Notes under the pieces: generated by a model
Seen by the model: the letters and a program-made list of their open reading frames with translations, nothing else
Told to the model about the DNA's origin: nothing
Database searches by the model: none
Translations under genes and position numbers: made by a program
Part shown: one piece after another, positions 32,230 to 41,750 of the stretch
How positions within the stretch are numbered: position 1 is the first letter of the stretch
Layout: each line of letters begins with the position of its first letter
Assembly (NCBI GenBank): GCA_003139095.1
Contig: PLHW01000044.1
Span: forward strand, 125,838-189,837
DNA: 64,000 nt
Direction: 5' to 3'
Source of the DNA: Acidobacteriaceae bacterium
Lineage (GTDB): Bacteria > Acidobacteriota > Terriglobia > Terriglobales > Acidobacteriaceae

Positions 32230-32439
32230 ATGAACGAAATCGAAGAAGCGATCAAGCTACTTGATGCCTATCGCAAACGTCTCGACCGCAGCACTAAGCG
32301 ATGCTTGCTTTGCACAACAGTACACAAGACAAATTGGAAGGAATATCAGCGTTTTGAACAAGTGACCGGCATAATCCAGAAGCTGTCCCGCTGGCTTGTC
32401 GAAGCAAGAGAAGAAAAACGACGATGCACTGAACATTGA
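32230..32439 (+). CDS. small hypothetical protein, about 69 aa
   Basis: AAGGAG about 10 nt before ATG; helical sequence MNEIEEAIKLLDAYRKRLDRSTKRCLLC...; opposite strand to its neighbours. Confidence 0.45.
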   Translation: MNEIEEAIKLLDAYRKRLDRSTKRCLLCTTVHKTNWKEYQRFEQVTGIIQKLSRWLVEAREEKRRCTEH

Positions 32440-32465
32440 AGCGGCGCTCAATCGTATATCATCAA

Positions 32466-34505
32466 CTAATTGGCAGCTTTAGCCCAAAAACGCAGGTTCG
32501 CATCATTTTCGAGGGGCAGCAATTTCACCTGAGCGCCGTGTTGAATCGGATAGGCACAGGAATGACGTTGTACTTCCTCCAATACTCCGAACTTCTGCAG
32601 ACGCTTCAAAAGCCAGCGTTGCCGCCAATAGTCGGCCAGTAACTCCGTCCTGCATCTAAGTTTGGTCATCGGCAAGAGGTATTCCGGCTGAGTTGACAAA
32701 CCGATGAGAACCTCGCGGAAATTCCTGGCAAGCGCAACCCCGTATACGACTCTCTTGTTGCCATGCCTAAGTAGCTGATCCGCAGGCAAGCCGAGGACCG
32801 ATAGACCTTCCCGAATCTTTCGCATCAGCGGGTTGACCCCCTCCCCGAAAATGCTGTTCACCTTCCGGGCGTAGTTCGATCGGCTGAGCAAGATCTCTAT
32901 GAGTCGCAATGTTTCGGCGCTAAAGTGAAATGATCCGAATCCTTCGCTTACGCCGAGTTCACGATACTCGAGAACTTCATTTTGCTGCCCCCCGATGTGC
33001 TGCGCGGGGACCTTGACTCGGCTGTACTGGCTAAGACTAGAACCGTAGAGGCTGGTGGTGCAAAGCAAAGTGAGTTTTGCCTCACGTCTTACGCTCCTCC
33101 CACGCATACTTGAAGCGATCAGGCTTTCTTGCCCGCCATAGCGCCGACGGTACTCGCGAACGACTTCGGGACTGCAAAGCAGCATGCAGACAAGTTTTCC
33201 TCCCAGCAAAGTGTTGTAGGGCGCAATTGCTCCGCACACAGTAATGTCCATCATATTGATGCCCACTCGCTCCGCCTTGAGGAGACGGCACAACTGCACT
33301 ATCGCATTGCGAAAGCGGCCGACAGCCAGTGCGTCTAGGAACGCCCGGGCTGAGCCGTCACACAGCTTGAATTGGAGAAATACCTGACGAATGGTGAGAG
33401 CAGTGGAAAGAATTCGCGCTCTCTTGCTGCGAAACAGGTTCGTCTCAGCTAGCTCTTGCCAATCCACTTCATTGGCGGTAGTTGCATTTTTGTGCTTTGC
33501 AGCGTGCGGATAGAGCCGATGGCGCTTGATCGCCTTCTGCGATTCCCGCCAGAGCTTCTTGATGATCTCATCGGATGGATGGTTAAGATTTGCGCGAGTG
33601 AGAAATCCTTCACGAAGAAAATCTCTTTTGTAGACACCCTTGATAATCGAGTCGAGTTGTCTATCCAGCCAACGGATGAGTCTCCGTGACGGCTTCTCCC
33701 GGAATCTGTTCAATATGATTCCTGCGTCCCATCCGATCCACTTGTCTCGTGCCTTCTGCTGAACAACGGAACTACCCAATGCGGCGATGCCAACGACGGG
33801 GTGAAACGGTGCAGCCGCGTCCCGGACGAGAATCATCATGCTGCGACCGGGAATGCTTTTGTAGGTGTTCGACCATGTATGCCTGAAATACCGCCACACA
33901 TCGCCCAGGCGCAAGCCGGTGTGCTCGCAGATGTCGTTTGGACGAACGAACTGCAGGTAAGGGCGAATGATCCGTCCAATTCCCTCGGTCTGCAAATCAG
34001 AGTCGCTGAGGGCAACGACCCCTTCTAGTTTCTCGGCAAGCTCTCGGCCATCGCGCATGACCGAATAAATTGAATGCCAACCTTTCTTAGTGAGGCGTCT
34101 CTTTTCCATACCCTGAATAAAAGCTCGTACGGAAGCTTCATGCAGTTGAAAATCTCGCTCAATCTGATGTGCGCGCTTCAGTCTTTCCTTTTCCACCTCG
34201 GGGGACGTCGTCGGCCGAAACTCGAGTACCACTTCGGGCAACGCGGCAGCGAACGTCCAGCCCTGGGCGATCAGGTCAATCACGACGCTCAAGGCAGTCA
34301 GCAGCGATAGCTCGTCCCTCAATTGGGCCCGAGTCGGAGATGGCAGCGGACAAAGGAAACGGCGCCGCAGATCAGAGAGCAGCTGTGTCGTAATTGGCTC
34401 ACACCCGAATTCGCCAATGGCCTGATGAATCCCGGCACAGCGTCCCAGGAATGCCTCTTGCAGCACTCCCAACTTCGGTGTAAGCGTGACCTTCGTTAGC
34501 CCCAT
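32466..34505 (-). CDS. DUF4338 / DruA-like protein
   Basis: HPVVGIAALGSSVVQQKARDKWIGWD and ICGAIAPYN-type core (TVCGAIAPYNTLLGGKLVCMLLCSPEVVREY) of DUF4338 proteins. Confidence 0.75.
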   Translation of the reverse strand: MGLTKVTLTPKLGVLQEAFLGRCAGIHQAIGEFGCEPITTQLLSDLRRRFLCPLPSPTRAQLRDELSLLTALSVVIDLIAQGWTFAAALPEVVLEFRPTTSPEVEKERLKRAHQIERDFQLHEASVRAFIQGMEKRRLTKKGWHSIYSVMRDGRELAEKLEGVVALSDSDLQTEGIGRIIRPYLQFVRPNDICEHTGLRLGDVWRYFRHTWSNTYKSIPGRSMMILVRDAAAPFHPVVGIAALGSSVVQQKARDKWIGWDAGIILNRFREKPSRRLIRWLDRQLDSIIKGVYKRDFLREGFLTRANLNHPSDEIIKKLWRESQKAIKRHRLYPHAAKHKNATTANEVDWQELAETNLFRSKRARILSTALTIRQVFLQFKLCDGSARAFLDALAVGRFRNAIVQLCRLLKAERVGINMMDITVCGAIAPYNTLLGGKLVCMLLCSPEVVREYRRRYGGQESLIASSMRGRSVRREAKLTLLCTTSLYGSSLSQYSRVKVPAQHIGGQQNEVLEYRELGVSEGFGSFHFSAETLRLIEILLSRSNYARKVNSIFGEGVNPLMRKIREGLSVLGLPADQLLRHGNKRVVYGVALARNFREVLIGLSTQPEYLLPMTKLRCRTELLADYWRQRWLLKRLQKFGVLEEVQRHSCAYPIQHGAQVKLLPLENDANLRFWAKAAN

Positions 34506-34510
34506 AGCGT

Positions 34511-36028
34511 TTAGTCAAGAAATGCTGTGAGCGCGTTGCTCCACTCCTCGCGGAGCCGCTTCACAGCATCTCGGTCCTGCCTCGACCTTATGTTGCACTC
34601 AGCCCTGGCAACGGATAAGAGGAGAAGTTGGAGATACCCTAGCAATGAGTTTGGAATACCCTGGTTGTCAGCAAAGAGTGGCTCATAGATTTTCGTGAAA
34701 AAACTATGCTCCTGGTTCAACGTGAGCAATAGCTTATCTCTCCTGAGAGCTGGAACATAAAAGCTTACCTCGTCCAACGGTTTATGATCGATCGCATATT
34801 CCACTTTCCGCCACAACGCGCGTCCTTGGGCATGAGAGGCGTGTGCCGATCGACGCAAGGGAAGTGGCTCCATCCGTACATCACGTTGCTCAGCAGCGGC
34901 AATTGCTCTTCCAGAGAACTCAGCGGTTCGGACCTCCGTGTAGCGTTTGCGAACGATGCCGTTCAGTTCCCGCGCCACCCGTTCCAGGTCAGGAACGAGT
35001 ATCTCATTCAGTTCCACTGTGGGGTTGATCTTTTGCTTTGTGTGTGTGACCCCAAACAGTTCGTCAAGCACAGGCTCAAAGCTAACTTCACATCGCCACC
35101 AGTCGTCGTAATTTTCGCGGCGCTTATTGCCCATGAAATACCAGCCATAGTCAATTTCCCGCCCAGCCCTGACGATAGAGACTCCCGCACCGCTCGAAAT
35201 GCCGGCCTGATTTTTTTGTTCGTTGGAAAGGGAGTGCCATTTTTCAACGGGCAGCAGGACGAAGCGGACTTGGATCTTTGAAACTGGGTGCCCGGCGACA
35301 GGCACTGGCGTCCGCACTTGATATTCAAGCGGAGGGCCGTAAGGCTCAGCTGCGCAGAGGCTACCGCTAGGATGAAGGAATATCGGGTCGAGCGGCGCTA
35401 CCGCATCGCCATTCACGAGGATCTGTTTGTCCTGATACAAGCGTTGTCGGAAAATGCGGCCCAAGTCGAGGTTCAGGCGCTTGGCTTGTGCTTTGACAGT
35501 TCGATAGTCGAGTTTGTCGCACTTTGACAGCGCTATTACCGTGCCGCTTGGTGTTTCTGGATAGTCTTTCGCGCTTCCTGGTTTGAACCGGACCGGCCTT
35601 GGAACCCCGTCGAGCACGCCAGAAGCAATTTCGTCAACGTCCAGATAGGTGGACCAGATTTTATGCGGATTCGACCAACTGTAGAGATCCACCCTGCGAG
35701 CCTGGCTCAGGGACCCGTTTGGCAGGCCCATCCCGTAGCGGCCGGCTCCCTGGCGGAAGTTGAAGCGTGTGCTCCCACCGAACTGGAGAGCCAACTGCAT
35801 GATGGTGGGAGCCATGCCATGGCCGTTGTCGCTGACGCTCAACCGCTTCTCGCCCCTGGGATCCTCATTGACCTCCACACGTACACAGGTGGCTTCCGCT
35901 TCAAAAGCGTTGTCGACGAGCTCGGATACGGCCGCTGAGGTGCTCTTGTAACCAGAATCGCGAGTTGCTTGTATAAATGAGCGAATCGCGACCAGGGGGA
36001 AACCTGTGACCACGACGACTCCTTTCAT
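34511..36028 (-). CDS. GHKL (HATPase/MORC-like) ATPase, 505 aa
   Basis: SELVDNAFEAEAT (Bergerat N box) and VSDNGHGMAPTIMQLALQFGGSTRF...GRYGMGLPNGSL. Confidence 0.85.
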   Translation of the reverse strand: MKGVVVVTGFPLVAIRSFIQATRDSGYKSTSAAVSELVDNAFEAEATCVRVEVNEDPRGEKRLSVSDNGHGMAPTIMQLALQFGGSTRFNFRQGAGRYGMGLPNGSLSQARRVDLYSWSNPHKIWSTYLDVDEIASGVLDGVPRPVRFKPGSAKDYPETPSGTVIALSKCDKLDYRTVKAQAKRLNLDLGRIFRQRLYQDKQILVNGDAVAPLDPIFLHPSGSLCAAEPYGPPLEYQVRTPVPVAGHPVSKIQVRFVLLPVEKWHSLSNEQKNQAGISSGAGVSIVRAGREIDYGWYFMGNKRRENYDDWWRCEVSFEPVLDELFGVTHTKQKINPTVELNEILVPDLERVARELNGIVRKRYTEVRTAEFSGRAIAAAEQRDVRMEPLPLRRSAHASHAQGRALWRKVEYAIDHKPLDEVSFYVPALRRDKLLLTLNQEHSFFTKIYEPLFADNQGIPNSLLGYLQLLLLSVARAECNIRSRQDRDAVKRLREEWSNALTAFLD

Positions 36029-36732
36029 GTCCCGACATGTATTTCTCTATATGATTTTGCAAACGCCACCAGTTGCCGTTGCAAAACAAAGCGGTCGATT
36101 TTGAGTTCCGCCGCAACGCGAACACGGGGTTGGTCGTCGAAATAGATTCTCTCAAGGGCGACCCGCATCGTAGGAGGGGCTTTCGCCATCACCTCCTCAA
36201 CCGCAATTCGTCGCTGATACTCCTCTGTAGGATCTTTGGCCGGAATGGTCTCGCTGACTTCATCAAGCGAGACCTGCTGAGGAGTGGGCGTCACCGCGAC
36301 TGCGGTGTCTTGCTCCCGTTTCCGTCGCCGTCCATACATCGATCGAATATTCTTTGCCGCATTCAACGCAAAGCCGTAGATGTAATTCCACGCAGACCCA
36401 CGTGAAGCGTCAAATCGCGCCAAATCAGGCTGCAACAGAAGGAGCAGAGTCTCCCCAATCAGTTCCTCCTGGATGTCATCGGGAAGATCCGGAAGATAGC
36501 GGCGTGCGGTGGTTCTCAGCCGGTGGGATACAGCTTTGACAAATGCTTCAGAAAGTTCGGTTTGTCTCGACTGAAAGCCCAAAAGCAACGAGTCGAGTGC
36601 AGATTCGGCGTCCGCAACCTGGGATGCAGGCATCCATGCTCCTTTCGTGGGCCGCAACGGCCATTCAAAACGTGTCGTCTTGAAGGCTGTCGCAGCACCC
36701 GGGGGCATGGCGGCACTTGGCCGCACCTGCAC
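36025..36732 (-). CDS. sigma-70 family RNA polymerase sigma factor
   Basis: Region 2-like EELIGETLLLLLQPDLARFDASRGSAWNYIYGFALNAAKN; overlaps the GHKL gene by 4 nt. Confidence 0.75.
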   Translation of the reverse strand: MQVRPSAAMPPGAATAFKTTRFEWPLRPTKGAWMPASQVADAESALDSLLLGFQSRQTELSEAFVKAVSHRLRTTARRYLPDLPDDIQEELIGETLLLLLQPDLARFDASRGSAWNYIYGFALNAAKNIRSMYGRRRKREQDTAVAVTPTPQQVSLDEVSETIPAKDPTEEYQRRIAVEEVMAKAPPTMRVALERIYFDDQPRVRVAAELKIDRFVLQRQLVAFAKSYREIHVGT

Positions 36733-36761
36733 TGCCTTCTACTTCGTTAATGTACAACAGA

Positions 36762-36793
36762 ATGGCCGATTCGAGCGAGTTCGAATCGGCCAT
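36762..36793 (-). terminator. putative intrinsic terminator / hairpin between the GHKL ATPase and sigma factor genes
   Basis: Perfect 13-bp inverted repeat ATGGCCGATTCGA-gcgagt-TCGAATCGGCCAT; minus-strand 3' side followed by TCTGTTGT. Confidence 0.6.
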
Positions 36794-36803
36794 CACTGTT
36801 TCT

Positions 36804-38711
36804 TCACGCGGTCGCTTGAACCGCCACGGTCGTCATCTCGTTACCTTCTTCGGGTTCATCGGGGCTCTGGATCTTGCCATCCAGACTTTGCAGCGCTATC
36901 GCCAGGAAAGAAGTCCAGATCTGCTCGCGCTGATACCGGAACTGCTGTGCGGCGGTTTCCTCGTCAATCTCGAGTTCAGCTTTGGCCAAGGCAATCAAGA
37001 GCACATCCAGCGCTTGCTTGGCTTTATACCCGCCCAACAGGCTCACGAGTTCGCCGTAACAAAGAGAATAGAACGGATGCAGACGGTTCACCCAAACAAC
37101 GATCTGCAGGCCCATCCATTCTGGCCGATAGAATGGGCCGTGCGAGTCATCGAAAAAATCGATGCGAAACGGCCTCCGCTTGGCTTCTTGGTCTAGATTT
37201 TTCTTTACCTCTTCAATTGATTGCTGCGTAATTGCTGCCCGTTTCTTGGCCTCTTGTTCTACATGCTCTCGGGCCTCGGGTTTCAGTCGGTCGGGTACGG
37301 TGATTTTCTTACCCACGATGACCGGCACGGCGGCGGCGGCCTCCTCTGCTGGGGTTGGAGAGCTAGAGGTCTGTGCCTTTTCCGTCTTCCGCTTCTCATT
37401 CTCTAGGTGCCGGGTCTGTTCTTGCCAGGCGTTCTCTCTCTGTAGAAGCGAATCGATACCCTCTTGTGTCAGCAGTCGCCAGAAGTCTTCCACCGGACGA
37501 ACGCGTTGTTTGTCATTCGTAATTCCAAATGCCTCGTCGAACTCTGGGCCAAACTTGACTTCGATGCCCCAGTGGTACGCGTAGCTTTGTAACAGCGGCC
37601 AGTTACCCAGCCCACTCGACACATCACGGGAGGATCGCGGAAATGCGTCCAACGTCTCAATCTCGCGGCCAGCCCGCACGAATGACATGCCACGTCGTGA
37701 TTGCCGGATTTCGAACCGGCGACGCGCCTCGTCAGGGGCATCCTTTGCATTCTTGCCTCCGACCACGAAACCGTACGGCAGCCGCGCGACTCGGAGGTGG
37801 AATGATCCCACTGCAAGCAGGTTGGGATCACTGCGGTCAATTTGAACCTCATCCGTAATCTTCTCCAAGTGAAGGCCACCTGTTAGGCCGTCACGGTAGT
37901 ATTTTGCGGAGATTGTCTTCTCCTCCATTTTTGTCGCGCCGCCCTGCTCGGGAGCCATGTAGTAACGCCCACGGGGATCAAGGAAAAGCGGATCGACCGG
38001 TTCCACCTTCGTGCCATCAACCCGTAGTTTCTTGTTGTCGAGGAGGTACCGGTAGGTCACCCCAAAATCATCGACTAGGTGCTCGGCGAGCGTGCGCACG
38101 GTCTTGTACGTTAGGCGGTCTGGATTCCTCCAGACAACAACCGTTCCATGATCAAATGCGCTTCCCTCCTTCTTTAAATGTTTTTTCACAAACGCCGGAA
38201 GTTCTCCCGTTGTGGGCTCTGGGATTGTTTGGTGGGTGTAGTCGTCATATTCGTCCAGATTGAGCCACGCTTTTGTAATCGAGTCGTTTTTCCCGATGCG
38301 GGTGTAGACCTCAACCACCTTGGTCTGGTTGATCGATGCATTCGGGAGGCCAAACCCGAACTTTCCAATAAAGTTAGGGTCGTCGAAATGAGTTCCGCCA
38401 CCCCAACTGAGGGCGAATCGAGCCATCGTAGGCAGCATGCCCGAGCCGTTATCAATGAAGGCCACGGCGGAGACAATCTGACGTGTACCGTTGGCATTCG
38501 TCTCAAAGACGATATCGACCGTTGAGGCGCCGGCTTCGAACGCGTTATCCACGATTTCACGAGCCGCGACCGCCGTGTTCCGATAGCCGTTTTGCCGCTG
38601 AGAGGCAAGGGCCCGCTTTGTATTAAAAAGCGGGAATGTGAACTTCTTGGGAAGTTGGGCGAGGTATTTCTTCTGGCGCTCAATTTCATTGAGCAATTGA
38701 TCGGTGGACAT
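36804..38711 (-). CDS. GHKL (HATPase/MORC-like) ATPase, second paralogue
   Basis: AREIVDNAFEAGASTVDIVF, FIDNGSGMLPTMARFALSWGGGTHFDDPNFIGKFGFGLPNASI; likely start MSTDQLL with RBS AAGGAG (ORF extends to 38870). Confidence 0.85.
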   Translation of the reverse strand: MSTDQLLNEIERQKKYLAQLPKKFTFPLFNTKRALASQRQNGYRNTAVAAREIVDNAFEAGASTVDIVFETNANGTRQIVSAVAFIDNGSGMLPTMARFALSWGGGTHFDDPNFIGKFGFGLPNASINQTKVVEVYTRIGKNDSITKAWLNLDEYDDYTHQTIPEPTTGELPAFVKKHLKKEGSAFDHGTVVVWRNPDRLTYKTVRTLAEHLVDDFGVTYRYLLDNKKLRVDGTKVEPVDPLFLDPRGRYYMAPEQGGATKMEEKTISAKYYRDGLTGGLHLEKITDEVQIDRSDPNLLAVGSFHLRVARLPYGFVVGGKNAKDAPDEARRRFEIRQSRRGMSFVRAGREIETLDAFPRSSRDVSSGLGNWPLLQSYAYHWGIEVKFGPEFDEAFGITNDKQRVRPVEDFWRLLTQEGIDSLLQRENAWQEQTRHLENEKRKTEKAQTSSSPTPAEEAAAAVPVIVGKKITVPDRLKPEAREHVEQEAKKRAAITQQSIEEVKKNLDQEAKRRPFRIDFFDDSHGPFYRPEWMGLQIVVWVNRLHPFYSLCYGELVSLLGGYKAKQALDVLLIALAKAELEIDEETAAQQFRYQREQIWTSFLAIALQSLDGKIQSPDEPEEGNEMTTVAVQATA

Positions 38712-39138
38712 TCTGATTCTCCTTGGCGGCTCTTGGCCGCAGCGATCAAGGCGGCTGTGTTTACCGCCCCTAATAGCATATGTACTCCAAGTTGAGCGTT
38801 CGAGCGGCGCCGAGAACGCGGTGAGCGGGGACACTAAGAATCGTCTATCGGCTAAGCCTAACCGGAACAATGGGGTCCGGTGCCGACTTGCGACCGGCTT
38901 CAGATCGGCGCTTACGCTTAAAACTGCGTTTCAGGGTTGATTTGTAAAAAAGATGACGAACGCTGTATACGCGAGAGGACAATAGCAGTTTGAGCCACCT
39001 GTCTCGAGTGCGTCGGTTTCATAGGAACAAACAGACCGTTTGGGCTCGAAAACAATTATGCTTCCATGGAAAGCGCAAGCCCCATTCGCTGGCATAGCAC
39101 CTTTTGAAAAACGAACTCATTGTTGCTTCAGGAGTGTT

Positions 39139-40653
39139 ATGCCCCGTAGACGCGGTCAACAACGATTGATGGCGATGTCTCTCCATAGCGCCAATGACCC
39201 GGTCGTCAGCGCCTCACAAACGACTTCGCCGCTCACAAAGGTTGTCGCCCTATGGGCACCCCGTCAATTCCTTACTTCAACAGGAATTGATGTGAAGGGA
39301 TTGCTTTCGGACGTGAACCGCAAAGTGGAGCAGAGGGGATTCATCCTGTGGGATGGACAGATTTTGGTCCATCCGATATCGGCAACAGAATGGCTTGACG
39401 AAATCTTTGAAGGTGACCATCCTTTCGAGCCCATAGCCAAGCGGCAGTGGGAATCCGAGCAGAAGGCATACTTCGGACTAGAGAACCCCTACCAGATGTG
39501 CGAAGACCGGGCCATCTATACCCAGTCGCACATTGTGGCACGGGTTCCCGATTCATACCTGGCACCAACTGAGCGAATAGCTGCAATACTCCATGGAGAA
39601 AAGGACGAATACTATTTCTATTGCACTTGCCACCAGGCGGACGTGGTGTATACCACCCATCGACGATTGCTGTGCATGGGTTGTGGTGCACTGCACGTTG
39701 TGCTTCGCGAGCCAGTTCTAATTCCGCCCAAGCAGCTTCTGTCGACGCAGGATTGGATCGACCTGTTTGATGATGGTGGAACCCGCAGAGATGAGCCCGT
39801 CGATCTTTCGATTCTGGATTTCCAGGACGTGGAAAACAGCGAGACGATTTGGACAACAGAACAGTGGGCGGATGCGAAACACAGGTTTATATTCTTCGCG
39901 CGGTCATCGCCGGAGGTAATTGAGGAAGCTATACGCGGCACCGAAGCCGATGCGTCGATATTTCTTGAAGCCGGCTTTCGTCTAGCTGCTACGTCGCCGC
40001 CACCGGCGCATCAGATAGCCCCGGACTCCGTTGACATCAGTCTGATAGAGAATGCATCCCACTGCTTAGAAGACGGCGTTTCATCCTACTTGGAATCTCG
40101 AAAGCGTTCTTCAGAACTGGTGAGTGCTGTACCTTTGATTTATCGCGCCATTGAATTGCTTCTGAAGGCGCGGCTGGAGGAACTAGACCCTGCAGGCCTC
40201 TCAGATCACCCAAATAACCCGACAGTAATTCTGCGTCTTGCTGCGGCAGGTGTTTGCTTGCCAGAGGACGAACGCGGGCACATCAACCAGCTACGCCGAA
40301 TGCGCAACAGTCTGCAGCACGGAACCGCGTCATTAAATCATCGACAAGGATTAACGATGTGCAGAAATGCCCTGCTGTTCGTTGATAGATTTGTTAGCGA
40401 TGAACTGGGTCTCTGGTTGGGAGACGCTCTCGCACCCGATGATTGGTATCAATTGCTTGCGATTCCACAAATAAACCAAAGAGCTGAACGGAATATCGGA
40501 CCGCGGTTGGACGCCATAGGAAAAGATCCTAATGCGTCCATTGCTCGTTGCGAGCGCTGTAAGCGAGACACAGTCGTTCGCCCGCACCCCAAGACTGGGT
40601 CGTCATGTATCTTCTGTGGGCATATTCCTGTCTCATCTGGGAAAGGAGAGTGA
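39139..40653 (+). CDS. HEPN-like domain protein with two zinc ribbons
   Basis: RNSLQH (R-x4-H) in a helical C-terminal region; CxxC pairs CTCHQ...CMGCG and CERC...CIFCG; RBS CAGGAG before the ATG at 39139. Confidence 0.65.
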   Translation: MPRRRGQQRLMAMSLHSANDPVVSASQTTSPLTKVVALWAPRQFLTSTGIDVKGLLSDVNRKVEQRGFILWDGQILVHPISATEWLDEIFEGDHPFEPIAKRQWESEQKAYFGLENPYQMCEDRAIYTQSHIVARVPDSYLAPTERIAAILHGEKDEYYFYCTCHQADVVYTTHRRLLCMGCGALHVVLREPVLIPPKQLLSTQDWIDLFDDGGTRRDEPVDLSILDFQDVENSETIWTTEQWADAKHRFIFFARSSPEVIEEAIRGTEADASIFLEAGFRLAATSPPPAHQIAPDSVDISLIENASHCLEDGVSSYLESRKRSSELVSAVPLIYRAIELLLKARLEELDPAGLSDHPNNPTVILRLAAAGVCLPEDERGHINQLRRMRNSLQHGTASLNHRQGLTMCRNALLFVDRFVSDELGLWLGDALAPDDWYQLLAIPQINQRAERNIGPRLDAIGKDPNASIARCERCKRDTVVRPHPKTGSSCIFCGHIPVSSGKGE

Positions 40654-40800
40654 AGGCTTGGGCCATCGCCGTGGTCCCTCGGGTAGTCAAACGAGATCGA
40701 CGCTAAAGTTGCACGTTCCAGTGTTTGTCCGGATTCTTGAGTTCCCGACGGGATCGTTTGTGCGGCCGCGGCCGCGCGGACCCTTCTGGAGGGGGCGTTC

Positions 40801-41556
40801 ATGAACTTCGGGTTCGCCAAGAGACGTGAACGGCAACTACGATCCTTGCGGCGCATTTACGCGGAGATCGGCGAGTGGAATCGCGATCGCGAGGCAGTAC
40901 CCCGAATCCTGACTGCACTAAATCCTTGTGCTGATCTGGCTATAGTCGCCGAAGCAATTGGCCCGAAGACGGTTCGGCTCTCAGGTGTTAACTATTTCCG
41001 CGCTGATGGACGACTGGGAGGCACGGGCAGATACCTCGACAAAATGCTGCTTCCGCTCGGGTTCACCGTCTACCCCTCTTCGGACGTCAAACTCGCCAGT
41101 GGGGCGGTCATTCAAGCAGCCTTAGGCTCACAAAGACAAACAGCCTACTGCACCGACCTTTGCCCGGAGTTCCCCGGATACGTTTCCTTACAACGAAGCG
41201 ACAAGACCAAGGCGTCGATCAAGCGACCTAGCCTGCGCAGGGTCAAGGAAGCCCTTAAGTGCGCCTTTCTGGAAAGAGAGCTTGAGGTCGTCAAGCCGAA
41301 GGTGATTTTGCTGCTGGGGGCAGCAGCATACACCACTTTTTACACGCACTTCTTGAAGAGATCGAGTTTGCTGACCCTACAAGTGGTTGTTGACGATTTG
41401 GGATCACATCTAGCGAACTATAAAACATCGGTCGTCGTGCCGTTCCTGCACCCGAGTCCTGCGAGTCCTTTGTTTCTGAGATGGTTTACGAACTTCAAAA
41501 ACGCGCCGATGAAAAGCACGCTTGTTCGCTGCATTCGACCGCAACTAAAATCTTAG
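40801..41556 (+). CDS. uracil-DNA glycosylase superfamily-like protein
   Basis: VAEAIGPKTVRLSGVNYFRADGRLGGTGRYLDKMLLPLGF and VVPFLHPSPAS resemble UDG-fold motifs. Confidence 0.6.
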   Translation: MNFGFAKRRERQLRSLRRIYAEIGEWNRDREAVPRILTALNPCADLAIVAEAIGPKTVRLSGVNYFRADGRLGGTGRYLDKMLLPLGFTVYPSSDVKLASGAVIQAALGSQRQTAYCTDLCPEFPGYVSLQRSDKTKASIKRPSLRRVKEALKCAFLERELEVVKPKVILLLGAAAYTTFYTHFLKRSSLLTLQVVVDDLGSHLANYKTSVVVPFLHPSPASPLFLRWFTNFKNAPMKSTLVRCIRPQLKS

Positions 41557-41750
41557 AAGGCGCGTTTACCCATTCCCGCATGTCGACAGCTTTCCGCACT
41601 CCTTAGCATGTCCAACCGCACAGTCCAATTGCTCGAGATGGTGAGGGCAGGCACACTTAGTGTTCAGAGTTCTACCGCCGGGAAGTAGCTGGAATTGTCG
41701 TTCTAGAAGAACCGTGTGTAATGACCTGCCAGCTACGCACGATCCGTTGA

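Noticed and set aside
20915-34505. Calling the island plain Druantia type I
   Set aside because: DruA- and DruE-like proteins fit, but the two GHKL ATPases, sigma factor and PD-(D/E)XK nuclease do not match, and DruB/C/D identity could not be shown by eye.
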